A stretch of DNA of 64,000 nucleotides, taken from the NCBI GenBank assembly GCA_036873135.1, contig JAPTYO010000009.1:35666756-35730755 (forward strand), written 5' to 3'. Below, one piece after another: positions 53,535-64,000 of this stretch; positions within the stretch are counted from its first letter, which is position 1, and each line of letters begins with the position of its first letter. A model generated the notes under the pieces. The model was not told where the DNA came from, made no database searches, and was given only the letters and a program-made list of their open reading frames with translations. The stretch comes from Clarkia xantiana subsp. parviflora (taxonomy: Eukaryota; Streptophyta; Magnoliopsida; Myrtales; Onagraceae). The position numbers were made by a program, and so were the translations under genes.

Positions 53535-54328
53535 TGTTAGGTTATAGGTTTCAGGTCAACGGGTCGCCGGCCTAAATCCCACTCCTCACTGGTGAACTAG
53601 CGGATCTTGTGCTTCCTGAGTTCGGTCGTTCTGATCCTTATCCTTCTGCCCTTCTCCTTCTCTTCTCCACGCGCCCTGCAAGAGGGGCAATATCAAGCAC
53701 GGAGGGGGGGGTTGGTGCTTGATGTACCCTCTCCGATGCTTAAGTCAGTACGTTTCTATTTAGAGAGATAAAACTAGAGAGATGTCAGAGCTAAATTGCA
53801 CAATTAGCCAAGATGTCTAAATGAATGATGGAAAAGTTGTATTTATAGGCAACGGTGTCATTAAGGCGACTTAATGACATCGTTAACCTTTAAACACAAC
53901 TAATTAGCTTTGGATTACATAATTAGAGCCTTCAAGCACGGAGAGGTTGGCGGAAATAAACTGAGTATGGGAGTCGGGAAACGGTGCCGGGGCCCTTGGG
54001 GGGGGGGGGAGAAAATCCGACCCCCCAAGGGTAGGGATTGGGTGTGGCCACCCAACCCCTTCCTAGGGGAGATCGGGTTGGCCAACCCTATCTCCCCTAG
54101 GGGAGATCGCGTTGGCCGACCTGATCTCCCCTAGGGGAGGTCGGGTGTGGCCACCCGACCTCACCTAGGTGAGTTCGTCGTGGTCCGGACGAGTATTTTC
54201 GCCTCGTCCGGACCGTTGTTGTTTCGGCGGGGTGTTTGGGTCGAAGTTTCGATTTATAATCATTAACGGGGTGATCAAAATAAAACAATTTAGAAGTAAA
54301 CGGGTTCAAATTGGGCGTATATCCATCA
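53535..54328 (-). repeat. 5' LTR of element B
   Basis: 794 bp partner of 32713-33437, longer by two palindrome units (about 54060-54150). TATA at about 53837-53849; hairpin ATCAAGCAC/GTGCTTGAT at about 53692-53722. Right flank GAGAA then the A coding frame. Confidence 0.95.
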
Positions 54329-54333
54329 GAGAA

Positions 54334-54981
54334 TAAAGAGGCAGATGCCCTCAGTAAGTTCGCCCTAGGAAATGCCCCCCAACCACGGTGCACTTCGTCG
54401 AAAGATCCCTCTATTCAGGGGTAGAAGCAAGAGCTGAAATCCTTAATATCCAAGATCCCGATTCTTGGATCACCCCCATTCAAAACTACTTAGAAAAGGG
54501 AACTCTCCCAGAAAACCCGGTAGAAGCAACCCAAATTCAAAGAGCAACTGGACGCTTCGTGATCTTGGATGGATATCTCTATAAAAGAGGATACTCCATG
54601 CCCTACCTAAGGTGCATAGCCGCTCCTCAAACAGAAAGGATAATGGAAGACCTACATGGAGGGGAAGCTGGTTGCCACGAAGGAGCCAAAACCTTAGTAC
54701 TCAAGGCATTGCGACATGGATTCTATTGGCCGACAATGCACAAAGAAGCAGCAGCGTTAGTTCGGGCTTGCTTCGCCTGCCAAATTTACGCTCCAAGGAT
54801 CGCCAAACCACCAGCAGATCTTACTCCCATAATGAGCGCCTGGCCCTTTTCTCAATGGGGGATTGATCTTATTGGACCCTTACCCCAATCTACAGGTCAA
54901 CAAACGCATATCGTGGTCGTCATCGACTACTTTTCTAAATGGATAGAAGCTAGAGCTCTAGCATCCACAACCTCTTTTTAA
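54334..54981 (+). pseudogene. aRNase H end and integrase N-terminal half of A
   Basis: Begins KEADALSKFALG in frame with IPREEN before B. One base is missing near a C-run at 54377-54383, after which VHFVERSLYSG is in a new phase. HHCC zinc domain (HGGEAGCHEGAKTLVLKALR ... CFACQ) and the first catalytic Asp in WGIDLIGPLP. VVVIDYFSKWIEARAL follows. A TAA at 54979-54981 stops the frame between SF and MIKFM; the next ORF is in the same frame. Confidence 0.92.
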
Positions 54982-55697
54982 ATGATTAAGTTCATGCGAG
55001 AACAAATCATATGCCGGTATGGAGTCCCTAAGATCCTTGTTAGCGACAATGGTCCCCAGTTCGCTAGTGATGAACTCGCCGACTTTTGTGAAGAAATGTT
55101 GATCAATCATCGATTTTGCTCTTTACATCACGCCCAAACAAACGGGCAAGTAGAGGCTGCCAATAAGACAATCCTCAATGGATTGAAGAAGAGAGTAGCC
55201 GCTCTAAAGGGAAGATGGGTTGAAGAATTAGACCAAGTTCTATGGGCACTTAGAACCTCGCCCAAAAGATCCACGGGAGAAACTCCGTTCAGTATGGTTT
55301 ATGGATCGGAAGCAGTCTCACCCATCGAAGTGGCCAATATCTCCCAAAGAGTCGCGGCATACCAAGTTAACCAAAACGATGAACAAAGAAAGATCGACTT
55401 GGATTTAGCCGACGAAAAAAGATGGACTTCGAAAGAAACTGAAGGAAGAATGAAGCTCGCCACCGCCAGATATTTCAATCGAAAGGTAGGACGCCGCCAA
55501 TTCTTCTTAGGAGAAAAATTCCTGCGAAGGAACGAATTCCTGACAACAGATCAAAGAGGAAAGATGCTGCCGAAATGGAAGGACCTTACGTGGTCGTCGG
55601 AATACCATGCCCTAACGCCTACAGATTGGAAGATCCTCGTGGGCAACGCCTCAATAGGACTTTCAATGCCGAGCATTTAAAGAAATTCTATGTTTAA
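54982..55697 (+). pseudogene. Integrase C-terminal half of A
   Basis: Has Asp in SDNGPQF and Glu in NGQVEAANK, completing the DDE triad, then LDQVLWALRTSPKRSTGETP and VYGSEAVSPIEV. Near 55485-55590 the phase shifts; the family ending (NAYRLEDPRG, RTFNAEHLKKFYV) is read in another frame and ends with TAA at 55695-55697. The open frame that continues to 55680 is therefore nonsense at its end. Confidence 0.9.
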
Positions 55698-55774
55698 ATC
55701 TCTTATATATTTCAATTACAGTGAAGTAATGAATAAAGATATAATTTCTTTAATCTGGGTGTCAAAAAGCAGAA

Positions 55775-58700
55775 CTCCTCGACTTCATACAGTCGGCGAC
55801 GATTAAGGAGCAATCTTAACTGACACCTCGACTTCCGAAGATCGCCATCTACAAAGGAGCAGTCTTAACTAACTCCTCGACTTCATACAGTCGGCGACGA
55901 TTAAGGAGCAGTCTTAACTGACTCCTCGACTTCCGAAGATCACCATCTACAAAGGAGCAGTCTTAACTGACTCCTCGACTTCATACAGTTGGCGACGATT
56001 AAGGAGCAGTCTTAAATGACTCCTCGACTTCCGAAGATCGCCATATACAAAAGAGCAGTCTTAATTAACTCCTCGACTTCATACAGTCGGCGACGATTAA
56101 GGAGCAGTCTTAACTGACTCCTCGACTTCCGAAGATCGCCATCAACAAAAGAGCAGTCTTAACTGACTCCTCGACTTCATACAGTCGGCGACGATTAAGG
56201 ATCAGTCTTAACTGACTCCTCGACTTCCGAAGATCGCCATCTACAAAGGAGCAGTCTTAACTGACTCCTCGACTTCATACAGTCGGCGACGATTACGGAG
56301 CAGTCTAACTGACTCCTCGACTTCCAAAGATCGCCATCTACAAAGAAGCAGTCTTAACTGACTCCTCGACTTCATAAAGTCGGCGACGATTAAGGAGCAG
56401 TCTTAACTGGCTCATTGACTTCCGAAGATCGCCATCTACAAAGGAGCAGTCTTAACTGACTCCTCGACTTCATACAGTCGGCGACGATTGAGGAGTAGTC
56501 TTAACTGACTCCTCGACTTCCGAAGATCGCCATCTACATAGGAGCAGTCTTAACTGACTCCTCGACTTCCGAAGATCGCCATCTACAAAGGAGCAGTCTT
56601 AACTGACTCCTCGACTTCATACAGTCGGCGACGATTAAGGATCAGTCTTAACTGACTCCTCGACTTCTGAAGATCACCATCTACAAAGGAGCAGTCTTAA
56701 CTGACTCCTCGACTTCATACAGTCGGCGACGATTAAGGAGCAGTCTTAACCGACTCCTAGACTTCCGAAGATCACCATCTACAAAAGAGCAGTCTTAACT
56801 GACTCCTCGACTTCCGAAGATCGCCATCTACAAAGGAGCAGTCTTAACTGACTCCTCGACTTCATACAGTCGGCGACGATTAAATAGCAGTCTAACTGAC
56901 TCCTGGACTTCCGAAGATCTCCATCTACAAAGAAGCAGTCTTAACTGACTCCTCGACTTCATAAAGTCGGCGACGATTAAGGAGCAGTCTTAACTGGCTC
57001 CTCGACTTCCGAAGATCGCCATCTACAAAGGAGCAGTCTTAACTAACTCCTCGACTTCATACAGTCGGCGACGATTGAGGAGTAGTCTTAACTGACTCCT
57101 CGACTTCCGAAGATCGCCATCTACAAATGAGCAGTCTTAACTGACTCCTCGACTTCCAAATATCGCCATCTACAAAGAAGCAGTCTTAACTGACTCCTCG
57201 ACTTCATAAAGTCGGCGACGATTAAGGAGCAGTCTTAACTAGCTCCTTGACTTCCGAAGATCTCCATCTACAAAGGAGCAGTCTTAACTGACTCCTCGAC
57301 TTCATACAGTCGACGACGATTGAGGAGTAGTCTTAACTGACTCCTCGACTTCCGAAGATCGCCATCTACAAAGGAGCAGTCTTAACTGACTCCTCGACTT
57401 CATACAGTCGGTGACGATTAAGGAGCAGTCTTAACCGACTCCTAGACTTCCGAAGATCGCCATCTACAAAAGAGCAGTCTTAACTGACTCCTCGACTTCC
57501 GAAGATCTCCATCTACAAAGGAGCAATCTTAACTGACTCCTCGACTTCATACAGTCGGTGACGATTAAATAGCAGTCTAACTGACTCCTCGACTTCCGAA
57601 GATCGCCATCTACAAAGAAGCAGTCTTAACTGACTCCTCGACTTCATAAAGTCGGCGACGATTAAGGAGCAGTCTTAACTGGCTCCTCGACTTCCGAAGA
57701 TCGCCATCTACAAAGGAGCAGTCTTAACCAATGTTATCAGAACCGGACCGGACCGGCGGTCCGACCGGGTTCGAACCGGAACCGGTGCCTCCAACGGTCC
57801 GGTTCAAGCAAATCCGGAGGATGTAAGCGAACCCGGTTCGTTATCCGGTTTTTTGGCGAACCGGCTGGTTTTGAGCAGACCGGGCGGTCCACCGGTCCAC
57901 CGGTTCGGTGCCCAAAACAGAAAAAAAACAAAAAAAAAAAACAAAAAAAAACAAAAAAAAACAAAAAAAAAAACTTGAATCAAAAGAGGAGAGAAAGGTG
58001 ATGCACAGCGGAGGAAATGAGGTCCCTTCGCCGGAGAGACATTTACTCACCTGCAACCAAAACAAGTTCCAATTTGAGGTTTCTGCTCAATCTGTAAACT
58101 CAAATGTGAGAAATTTAGCATCTTGGGTACAAATTGAGATGAACCCAATTCAATTATTTGCATTTCCTGCATCTTGGATGGGTTTTAAGCACAATCCAGA
58201 TATGCATTTAGTGTAAAGACAGCAAAAGACAAAGAAACTTCTAGATCAAATTTCCTATGAATATCTTGAACTACAGCTTTTGGGTTGCTGATGTGTGAGT
58301 CTGAGATTTAAGAAGAAGAAGCAAAAATGAGGGAATGCAATATGAAGGAAATGATTAGTGATAGAATAGTGATGGTGGTTGGAGATGGAGATGGAAGCCT
58401 CATATCATAATGGTAGAGGTAAGAAGAGAAAGGACGTGAGTAAAGGGGAGAGATTATGGAGGAGAGAGAGAGTGAGGGGGAAGGTGAAGGGTCTGATTGT
58501 GGAGGAGAGAGAGAGTGAGGGGGGAGGTGAAGGGGCCTCTTCAGGAAAGTTTTTTTGTTTTAGAAATCTCTCCATGAAAGTTGTCCAGGAAAGTTGAAAA
58601 GGAAGGTAAAGTGACTAAGCAGCCAAACCGGATTCGAACCGGGTTCGGACCGGCGAACCGTGAACCGGCACCCTCACCGGTTCGGTGTCCGGTCCGGTTC

Positions 58701-60845
58701 TGATAACACTGGTCTTAACTAACTCCTCGACTTCATACAGTCGGCGACGATTGAGGAGTAGTCTTAACTGACTCCTCGACTTCCGAAGATCGCCATCTAC
58801 AAAGGAGCAGTCTTAACTGACTCCTCGACTTCATACAGTCAGCGACGATTAAGGAGCAGTCTTAACTGACTCCTCGACTTCATACAGTCGGTGACGATTA
58901 AGGAGCAGTCTAAACTGACTCCTCGACTTCCAAAGATCGCCATCTACAAAGGAGCAGTCTTAACTGACTCCTCGACTTCATACAGTCAACGAAGATTAAG
59001 GAGCAGTCTTAACTGACTCCTCGACTTCATACAGTCGGTGACGATTAAGGAGCAGTCTTAACTGACTCCTCGACTTCCGAAGATCGTCATCTACAAACGA
59101 ACAGTCTTAACTGACTCCTCGACTTCATACAGTCGGCGACGATTAAGGAGCAGTCTTAACCGACTCCTAGACTTCCGAAGATTTCCATCTACAAAAGAGC
59201 AGTCTTAACTGACTCCTCGACTTCCGAAGATCTCCATCTACAAAGGAGCAATCTTAACTGACTCCTCGACTTCATACAGTCAGCGACGATTAAATAGCAG
59301 TCTAACTGACTCCTCGACTTCCGAATATCGCCATCTACAAAGAAGCAGTCTTAACTGACTCCTCGACTTCATAAAGTCGGCGACGATTAAGGAGCAGTCT
59401 TAACTGGCTCCTCGACTTCCGAAGATCGCCATCTACAAAGGAGAAGTCTTAACTAACTCCTCGACTTCATACAGTCGGCGACGATTGAGGAGTAGTCTTA
59501 ACTGACTCCTCCACTTCCGAAGATCGCCATCTACAAAGGAGCAGTCTTAACTGACTCCTCGACTTCATACAGTCAGCGACGATTAAGGAGCAGTCTTAAC
59601 TGACTCCTCGACTTCATACAGTCGGTGACGATTAAGGAGCAGTCTAAACTGACTCCTCGACTTCCAAAGATCGCCATCTACAAAGGAGCAGTCTTAACTG
59701 ACTCCTCGACTTCATACAGTCGACGAAGATTAAGGAGCAGTCTTAACTGACTCCTCGACTTCATACAGTCGGTGACGATTAAGGAGCAGTCTTAACTGAC
59801 TCCTCGACTTCCGAAGATTGCCATCTACAAAGGAACAGTCTTAACTGACTCCTCGACTTCATACAGTCGGCGACGATTAAGGAGCAGTCTTAACTGACTC
59901 CTCGACTTCCGAAGATCACCATCTACAAAGGAGCAGTCTTAACTGACTCCTCGACTTCATACAGTCGGCGACGATTAAGGAGCAGTCTTAACTGACTCCT
60001 CGACTTCGGAAGATCGCCATCTACAAAGGAGCAGTCTTAACTAACTCATCGACTTCATACAGTCGGCGACGATTGAGGAGTAGTCTTAACTGACTCCTCG
60101 ACTTCCGAAGATCGCCAGCTACAAAGGAGCAGTCTTAACTGACTCCTCGACTTCATACAGTCGGCGACTATTAAGGAGCAGTCTTAACTGACTCCTCGAC
60201 TTCCGAAGATCGCCATCTACAAAGGAGCAGTCTTAACTGACTCCTCGACTTCATACAGTCGGCGACGATTAAGGAGCAAACTTAACTGACTCCTCGACTT
60301 CCTAAGATCGCCATCTACAAAGGAGCAGTCTTAAATGACTCCTCGACTTCATACAGTCGGCGACGATTAAGGAGCAGTCTTAACTGATTCCTCGATTTCA
60401 TACAGTCGGCGATGATTAAGGAGCAGTCTTAACTGACTCATTGACTTCCAAAGATCGCCATCTACAAAGGAGCATTCTTAACTGACTCCTCGACTTCATA
60501 CAGTCGGCGACGATTAAGGAGCAGTCTTAACTTACTCCTCGACTTCCGAAGATCGCCATCTACAAAGGAGCAGTCTTAACTGACTCCTCGACTTCATACA
60601 GTCGGCGACGATTAAGGAGCAGTCTTATCTGACTCCTCGACTTCCGAAGATCGCCATCTACAAAGGAGCAGTCTTAAATGACTCCTCGACTTTATACAGT
60701 CGGCGAAGATTAAGGAGCAGTCTTAACTGACTCCTCGACTTCCGAAGATCGCCATCTACAAAGGAGCAGTCTTAACTGACTCCTCGACTTCTTACAGTCG
60801 GCTACGATTAAGGAGCATTCTAAACTGACTCCTCGACTTCCGAAA
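55775..60845 (+). repeat. 49/98-bp satellite array in the 3' region of A
   Basis: About 4.1 kb of array plus an inserted hAT-like element. Two 49-bp monomers alternate: CTCCTCGACTTCATACAGTC plus GGCGACGATTAAGGAGCAGT and a tail, and CTCCTCGACTTCCGAAGATC plus GCCATCTACAAAGGAGCAGT and the same tail CTTAACTGA. The 98-bp dimer is the common repeat, with local runs of one monomer (for example 56545-56600, 58850-58900). Each monomer has outer CTCCT/AGGAG complementarity; the first also CGACT/AGTCG around TCATAC. Variants such as CTCCTAGAC and TTAAATAGCAGTC recur together at 56720-56930, 57400-57600 and 59155-59310, showing segmental amplification. Confidence 0.95.
57729..58711. mobile_element. hAT-type non-autonomous element in the satellite
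   Basis: 983 bp, flanked by the 8-bp direct duplicate GTCTTAAC (57721-57728 and 58712-58719). Inverted ends: CAATGTTATCAGAACCGGAC at left, CAGTGTTATCAGAACCGGAC (reverse strand) at right, followed by further imperfect inverted sequence rich in CCGGT/ACCGG. An 8-bp duplicate and CA(G)TG ends fit the hAT superfamily. The interior has A-runs (57920-57975) and a direct repeat of a GGAGAGAGAGAGTGAGGGGG unit (58459 and 58502). No transposase. Because the target is a repeat monomer, the duplicate alone could be chance, but array phase continues across the element. Confidence 0.85.
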
Positions 60846-60963
60846 GTCATCATCCTTCGAAGAGAACGATAAAGCGGAATTGGAGGCCATACAACAAGAT
60901 AGATAGGTAATACTCGACACAACCCCTTCCCCTTATATTATAAATAAAGAGAAAGGATTCATG
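60846..60963 (+). other. Unique end of the 3' region of A
   Basis: Non-repetitive link between satellite and polypurine tract. Contains TATTATAAATAAAGAG (60937-60952). No gene. Confidence 0.6.
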
Positions 60964-60976
60964 TTTCGGGGGCAAG
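60964..60976 (+). promoter_or_regulatory. Polypurine tract of A
   Basis: TTTCGGGGGCAAG directly before the 3' LTR TGTTGGG. Confidence 0.85.
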
Positions 60977-61827
60977 TGTTGGGTTATGATTAAAACTCGA
61001 TATTAAGCATAAGAGTCGAGTACGTTTAAAAGGCAGGGAAAGAAGAATCGTTGAACATTCTCACTCGTCTTAACAAGGCGAGGATAAAAGGTCGACGACA
61101 ACTTATGAAGAAGTTGACTTTCCAAAGTACGATTGCCCGCCACTAGGAGAAACCTTCCTTCGAAGGTAAAGACAGGTGGCGACCTTCTGGTCACTATCAT
61201 CATAAGAAACCTTCCTTCGAAGGTAAACACAGGTGGCGACCTGCCTCAACCGTCATAAGAGGAAACCTTCCTCTAGAAGTAAAGACAGGTGGCGACCTAC
61301 TTGTCACTAGCTAAAAAGAACCATCCCGGCTAAGTAAACATAAAGCGGCGACCTGTTCTTAACCAACACCAGAGGAAACCTCCCTACAAAGGTAACTACA
61401 GGTGGCGACCTGCTTAGAGAAAGCTTCCTCTGTAAGAAACACTTAGCTGGAGACCTACTTGTCACCAGCTGACTGCTCACCGTCTCACTCAGCCAATCAC
61501 AGAAGAGGAACCACCGCCCCTCAGCTACCAATCAGGGCATAGCAGCCGCCTTTTTGAAAGTCGGTAACTTATCCCTACAAATAGGGACTATTTCTATTTA
61601 CGCCAGGACATTCAGTCAGTTCTAAATACGTTCATATATTATTACTCTCAAATCCATTACTAACTTAAGCTTCGGAGTGGAATCAAGGGCCATCCCCACC
61701 CCTTTTTCAGGTTCTCGCCCCACATAACCTCTTAGAGGAAAACTTAGCGTTCGTGAGATCAAAGTCCGAGGCGATACTTGGAAGTCCATTCCCCGAAGTT
61801 CCAGGCCACGTCATTTTGATCCCAACA
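60977..61827 (+). repeat. 3' LTR of element A
   Basis: 851 bp. Contains six copies of a 57-bp unit (starts about 61149, 61206, 61262, 61319, 61375, 61419) with GAAACCTTCCTTCGAAGG, an inverted CCTTC/GAAGG pair and ACAGGTGGCGACCT; only the last copy is in the 5' LTR. Module CTTCGGAGTGGAATC to TTTTTCAGG at about 61669-61712. Followed by target duplicate ATAAT. Confidence 0.95.
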
Positions 61828-61832
61828 ATAAT

Positions 61833-63329
61833 CATGTTTGAAACCTTTAAAACCGATTAAATTGAATTAAATTATGAAAATAAAATGATTTAACCAAGGG
61901 TTTAACCCCATAGTAGATTGCACAACGCGCAAGTGGACCTCGATAGACGGAACACATCGTTTCATTACATGAGTTTAATATTGAAGTATTTATATGATGA
62001 CGTGCTGAATTTTCGTTTGCACTCATTTGGAAATATGACTTAGTGATAACATTTACATCAGTAAGAAGTAAGCTACGTAAGTTACAATGACCTTGTAAAA
62101 GTATCAACTGACGCATAAGGTGAATACCTACGATACTCAGTTCAGAGATGGATAAAATCTCTAAGATAAGTCGGCAAACGAAGAAGGATGAAGTCAGTTA
62201 AATGATTTTCCTTCCTGAAGCCTTAACGATAAGTCAAGCTAGGCATTCAAATCAATTGACACACTTCAAGAGGCACAGTTTTTATATATACATAATGTTT
62301 GAGTCGTTCTATTAGAGGTTCCCTATGGGATGATGAGAGATGATTCTAATAAATGTAAAACTATGTTTCAATTAATATCGGTAAATTACGACGCCATTAT
62401 AGCTGATGGGTGATAATGAGTTAAATTTTATCACCATGCGACATTAATTTGCGCAACAAAACACGTATTGAGGACAAGAGTACGTCAGTTACTCTTAGAA
62501 AAATACATGTTTACAGCTTGGATTGTTACATAGTACTGTGGTCGAACATGAGACATTACATCACTAAGAGGGCAAATTTTCCAAATGCATGAACAATTTC
62601 AATCAACATAGCCATGATCAAAACGTAGCAGAATAACGATGACAATCAGGTCCCACTTAATTCGAGTGAGAGAGATTTGAACCAGCAACTCAAGTGAATG
62701 ACATGGTAAATGAGGATGGGGACATTTTCATAGTAAATCCAGTGGGAGGAAAAACCCTACCATAAGTAATCACTGTTGCTGTTGGGACGAATCAAGTCGA
62801 ACCTGATGGTCAAAATTGCTGAACTAGGAATGACACAACTACCTATATTACCCATTGTTCCCACTGGGAGTGATCCAACGATACTTGGTTCCAGATCCTA
62901 GTGATCAAGGAATGCATCTCGGATGTAAAACCCCGAGACCAAGAGGTTGTAATAGGAAAGTGATAGGTCAAGGTTCTAGCCATGCTGTTGTTCCCAACAG
63001 AGACGATGCTCCGATAAGAAGCATTGTTCCGGGTAGGAGGATTATTCCCAATAGAAATGATGCTACAGTAAGAAGCGTTATTCCGAGTGGGAGAAAAGAT
63101 CAGACTAATAAGTGGGGCTCATAATTCCTAGACGAGAGTTAAAGGCGAGTATCCCATTGAGCAAAGTGAAAACCCCGCTCAAACTGTTGGCAAGCACTGG
63201 AAAGACCTCAAGTGGAGAAATGGAAAGAAATAATAAATGAGAGAGATCGCCTAAATGAAATTCATTATAGTCTTTAGTTGATTTACCAACTAAACACATG
63301 GGGCATAAGGATAAGGTGAGCCCTGAAAG
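61833..63329. other. Flank right of A, unrecognised
   Basis: No reliable gene. 61833-62850 is AT-rich and unassigned. 62855-63124 has an open plus frame with an internal duplication of about 54 bp (62990-63045 and 63046-63095; ATTxTTCCCAAxAGA, GATGCT, ATAAGAAGC-like blocks). As it lies before a copia RT it may be a damaged linker between integrase and RT, but nothing shows this. Confidence 0.4.
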
Positions 63330-64000
63330 AAGGCTCACCACTGATGGAAAAGGTCGAACAACCCGACTTACTGCGAAAGGACTTACCCAATTCACAGAGT
63401 GGACTTTGATAAGAGAAACTCACTGACTGTGTGTAAAACCATGGTTAGGGCCATTTATGGTCCTGGTCGCAAGTCTCGACCTAGAGCTGCACCAAATGAA
63501 TGTTAAGACCGCAATCCGCCACGGAAACCTGGAAGGAAGAGATCCACATGGAGTAACCGGAGGGTTTCATTACTCCTGGTAACGAACGTAAAGTTTTTAG
63601 ACTCCGAAGGTCCATATACGGTCTTAAACAGTCGTCTCGGCAATGGTACCGCAGAGTCCACGAGAAAATCGTAGGAAACGGATTCGTGAATCTTCACGAG
63701 GATCCGTGCGTGTATTATAAGACCTCCGGGTCTAAGTATGTCATCTTAACCTTATACGTGGACGACATGAGTTTCATGAACAAGTCAAAGTCCTGGCTAG
63801 CATCTGTATCTGAGATGAAAGACATGGGAGAGGCCACGTATATCTTAGGCATTAAAATTGCTAAAGATCGGGCTACCCGGAAATTGTTTCTATCTCAGGA
63901 AGCCTATATCAACAAGTTGTTGAAAAGGTTCAGATTACAGGATGCCAAACCCGTGGATACGCCGGTAGTATTTGGGTGCGCACTGTCTAAACGTGACGGC
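63330..64000 (+). pseudogene. Ty1/copia reverse transcriptase, partial
   Basis: Recognised by order of RT motifs in shifting frames: RLTAKGLTQ (about 63355), LDLELHQMNVKTAIRHGNLE (63470-63535; the first catalytic Asp of QMDVKTAF is Asn), then from about 63590 one open frame KVFRLRRSIYGLKQSSRQWY, NGFVNLHEDPCVYYK, LTLYVDDM with both Asp intact, MKDMGEATYILGIKI, LSQEAYINKLLKRF. The window ends inside the domain before RNase H. A frameshift or small deletion lies near 63395-63445 and around 63535-63590. Copia-type order of motifs separates it from all other elements here. Confidence 0.88.

Larger units (their letters stand above)
32713..54328 (-). mobile_element. Non-autonomous LTR element B (family X) inserted in A
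   Basis: Minus strand, LTRs 53535-54328 (5') and 32713-33437 (3'), target duplication GAGAA (32708-32712 and 54329-54333), primer site 53517-53532, polypurine tract 33438-33455. Interior: gag-protease-gag2 frame with three breaks (53483-50134), a stub of the 49-bp array (49844-49916), an AT-rich foreign insert, element C, and the antisense gene (34791-37269). No RT or integrase. LTRs differ at roughly 18 sites plus a 69-bp palindrome-unit gap by eye (about 2.5%), between A and C in age as nesting demands. Confidence 0.95.
28801..61827 (+). mobile_element. Tat-lineage Ty3/gypsy retrotransposon A, outer element of the right stack
   Basis: LTRs 28801-29339 and 60977-61827, target duplication ATAAT (28796-28800 and 61828-61832), primer site 29342-29357, polypurine tract 60964-60976. 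Content: shortened gag with a tandem duplicate, protease, RT, RNase H, archaeal-type RNase H, integrase, a 5-kb satellite region and the 3' LTR. Element B (with C inside) interrupts the second RNase H at 32712/54329, adding about 21.6 kb; removing it and one GAGAA copy restores codons PREENKEADALS. The hAT-like insert adds 991 bp including its duplicate. The original element would be about 10.4 kb. LTRs differ at about 4% of sites by eye. Many lesions (see pol) make it inactive. Confidence 0.95.

Noticed and set aside
55775..60845. CRISPR-like array
   Set aside because: Head-to-tail monomers without unique spacers, within a plant retrotransposon.
28801..61827. Endogenous pararetrovirus origin
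   Set aside because: LTRs, primer site, polypurine tract, 5-bp target duplication and a DDE integrase all mark a Ty3/gypsy element.
62855..63124. 89-codon plus frame before the copia RT
   Set aside because: Internal duplication and no recognised motif; kept only as a described stretch.

Overview
The window is a block of plant nuclear DNA made almost entirely of nested transposable elements. I see no ordinary host gene. Evidence for a plant: Ty3/gypsy elements of the Tat lineage (second, archaeal-type RNase H after the reverse transcriptase), LTR termini with 5-bp target duplications, an Ogre-type primer site, a Ty1/copia reverse transcriptase, an hAT-type short element and a tRNA-related SINE-like piece. 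The setting looks like repeat-dense (probably pericentromeric) heterochromatin of a flowering plant; the species cannot be told. My labels: A and D are coding Tat elements; B, C and E belong to one non-autonomous family, called X here; F, G and H are old remnants.

Left stack (1-28636). H (1-1393, plus) is a protease fragment followed by an 81-bp tandem array. F (minus, 3' LTR 1394-2060, body to about 25000) is an old X-like remnant. D (minus, 4910-22862) sits inside F and carries gag, protease, RT, two RNase H domains and integrase. E (plus, 7304-16895, family X) is inserted in the integrase of D, with target duplication CCATC. To the right lie an AT-rich leader and an Ogre-like 5' LTR, G (minus, about 25700-28636).

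Right stack (28801-61827). A (plus, target duplication ATAAT) is a Tat element with many inactivating lesions. Its coding region is split in the second RNase H by B (minus, 32713-54328, duplication GAGAA), and B is split by C (minus, 38601-48832, duplication GAGGC). Between integrase and 3' LTR, A carries about 4 kb of a 49/98-bp tandem satellite, itself interrupted by an hAT-type element (57729-58711, 8-bp duplication). By eye, LTR divergence falls with nesting depth: A about 4%, B about 2.5%, C about 0.5%; D about 2%, E about 1.2%. The right edge (63330-64000) holds a degraded Ty1/copia RT.

The most unusual system is family X. Its only sense protein (intact in C, 1082 residues) is proline-rich region, capsid, zinc knuckle, protease, then a second capsid-like segment with a second zinc knuckle where RT and integrase would be. 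On the opposite strand, between this ORF and the 3' LTR, B and C both carry a gene with several aligned GT-AG introns and a 'putative gypsy-type transposon' (Transposase_28-like) domain plus a coiled coil. RT and integrase must come from elsewhere; D- or A-like Tat elements are candidates because their primer-binding sites are nearly the same. The LTRs also carry palindrome arrays and a hairpin module whose stems change in a compensatory way.
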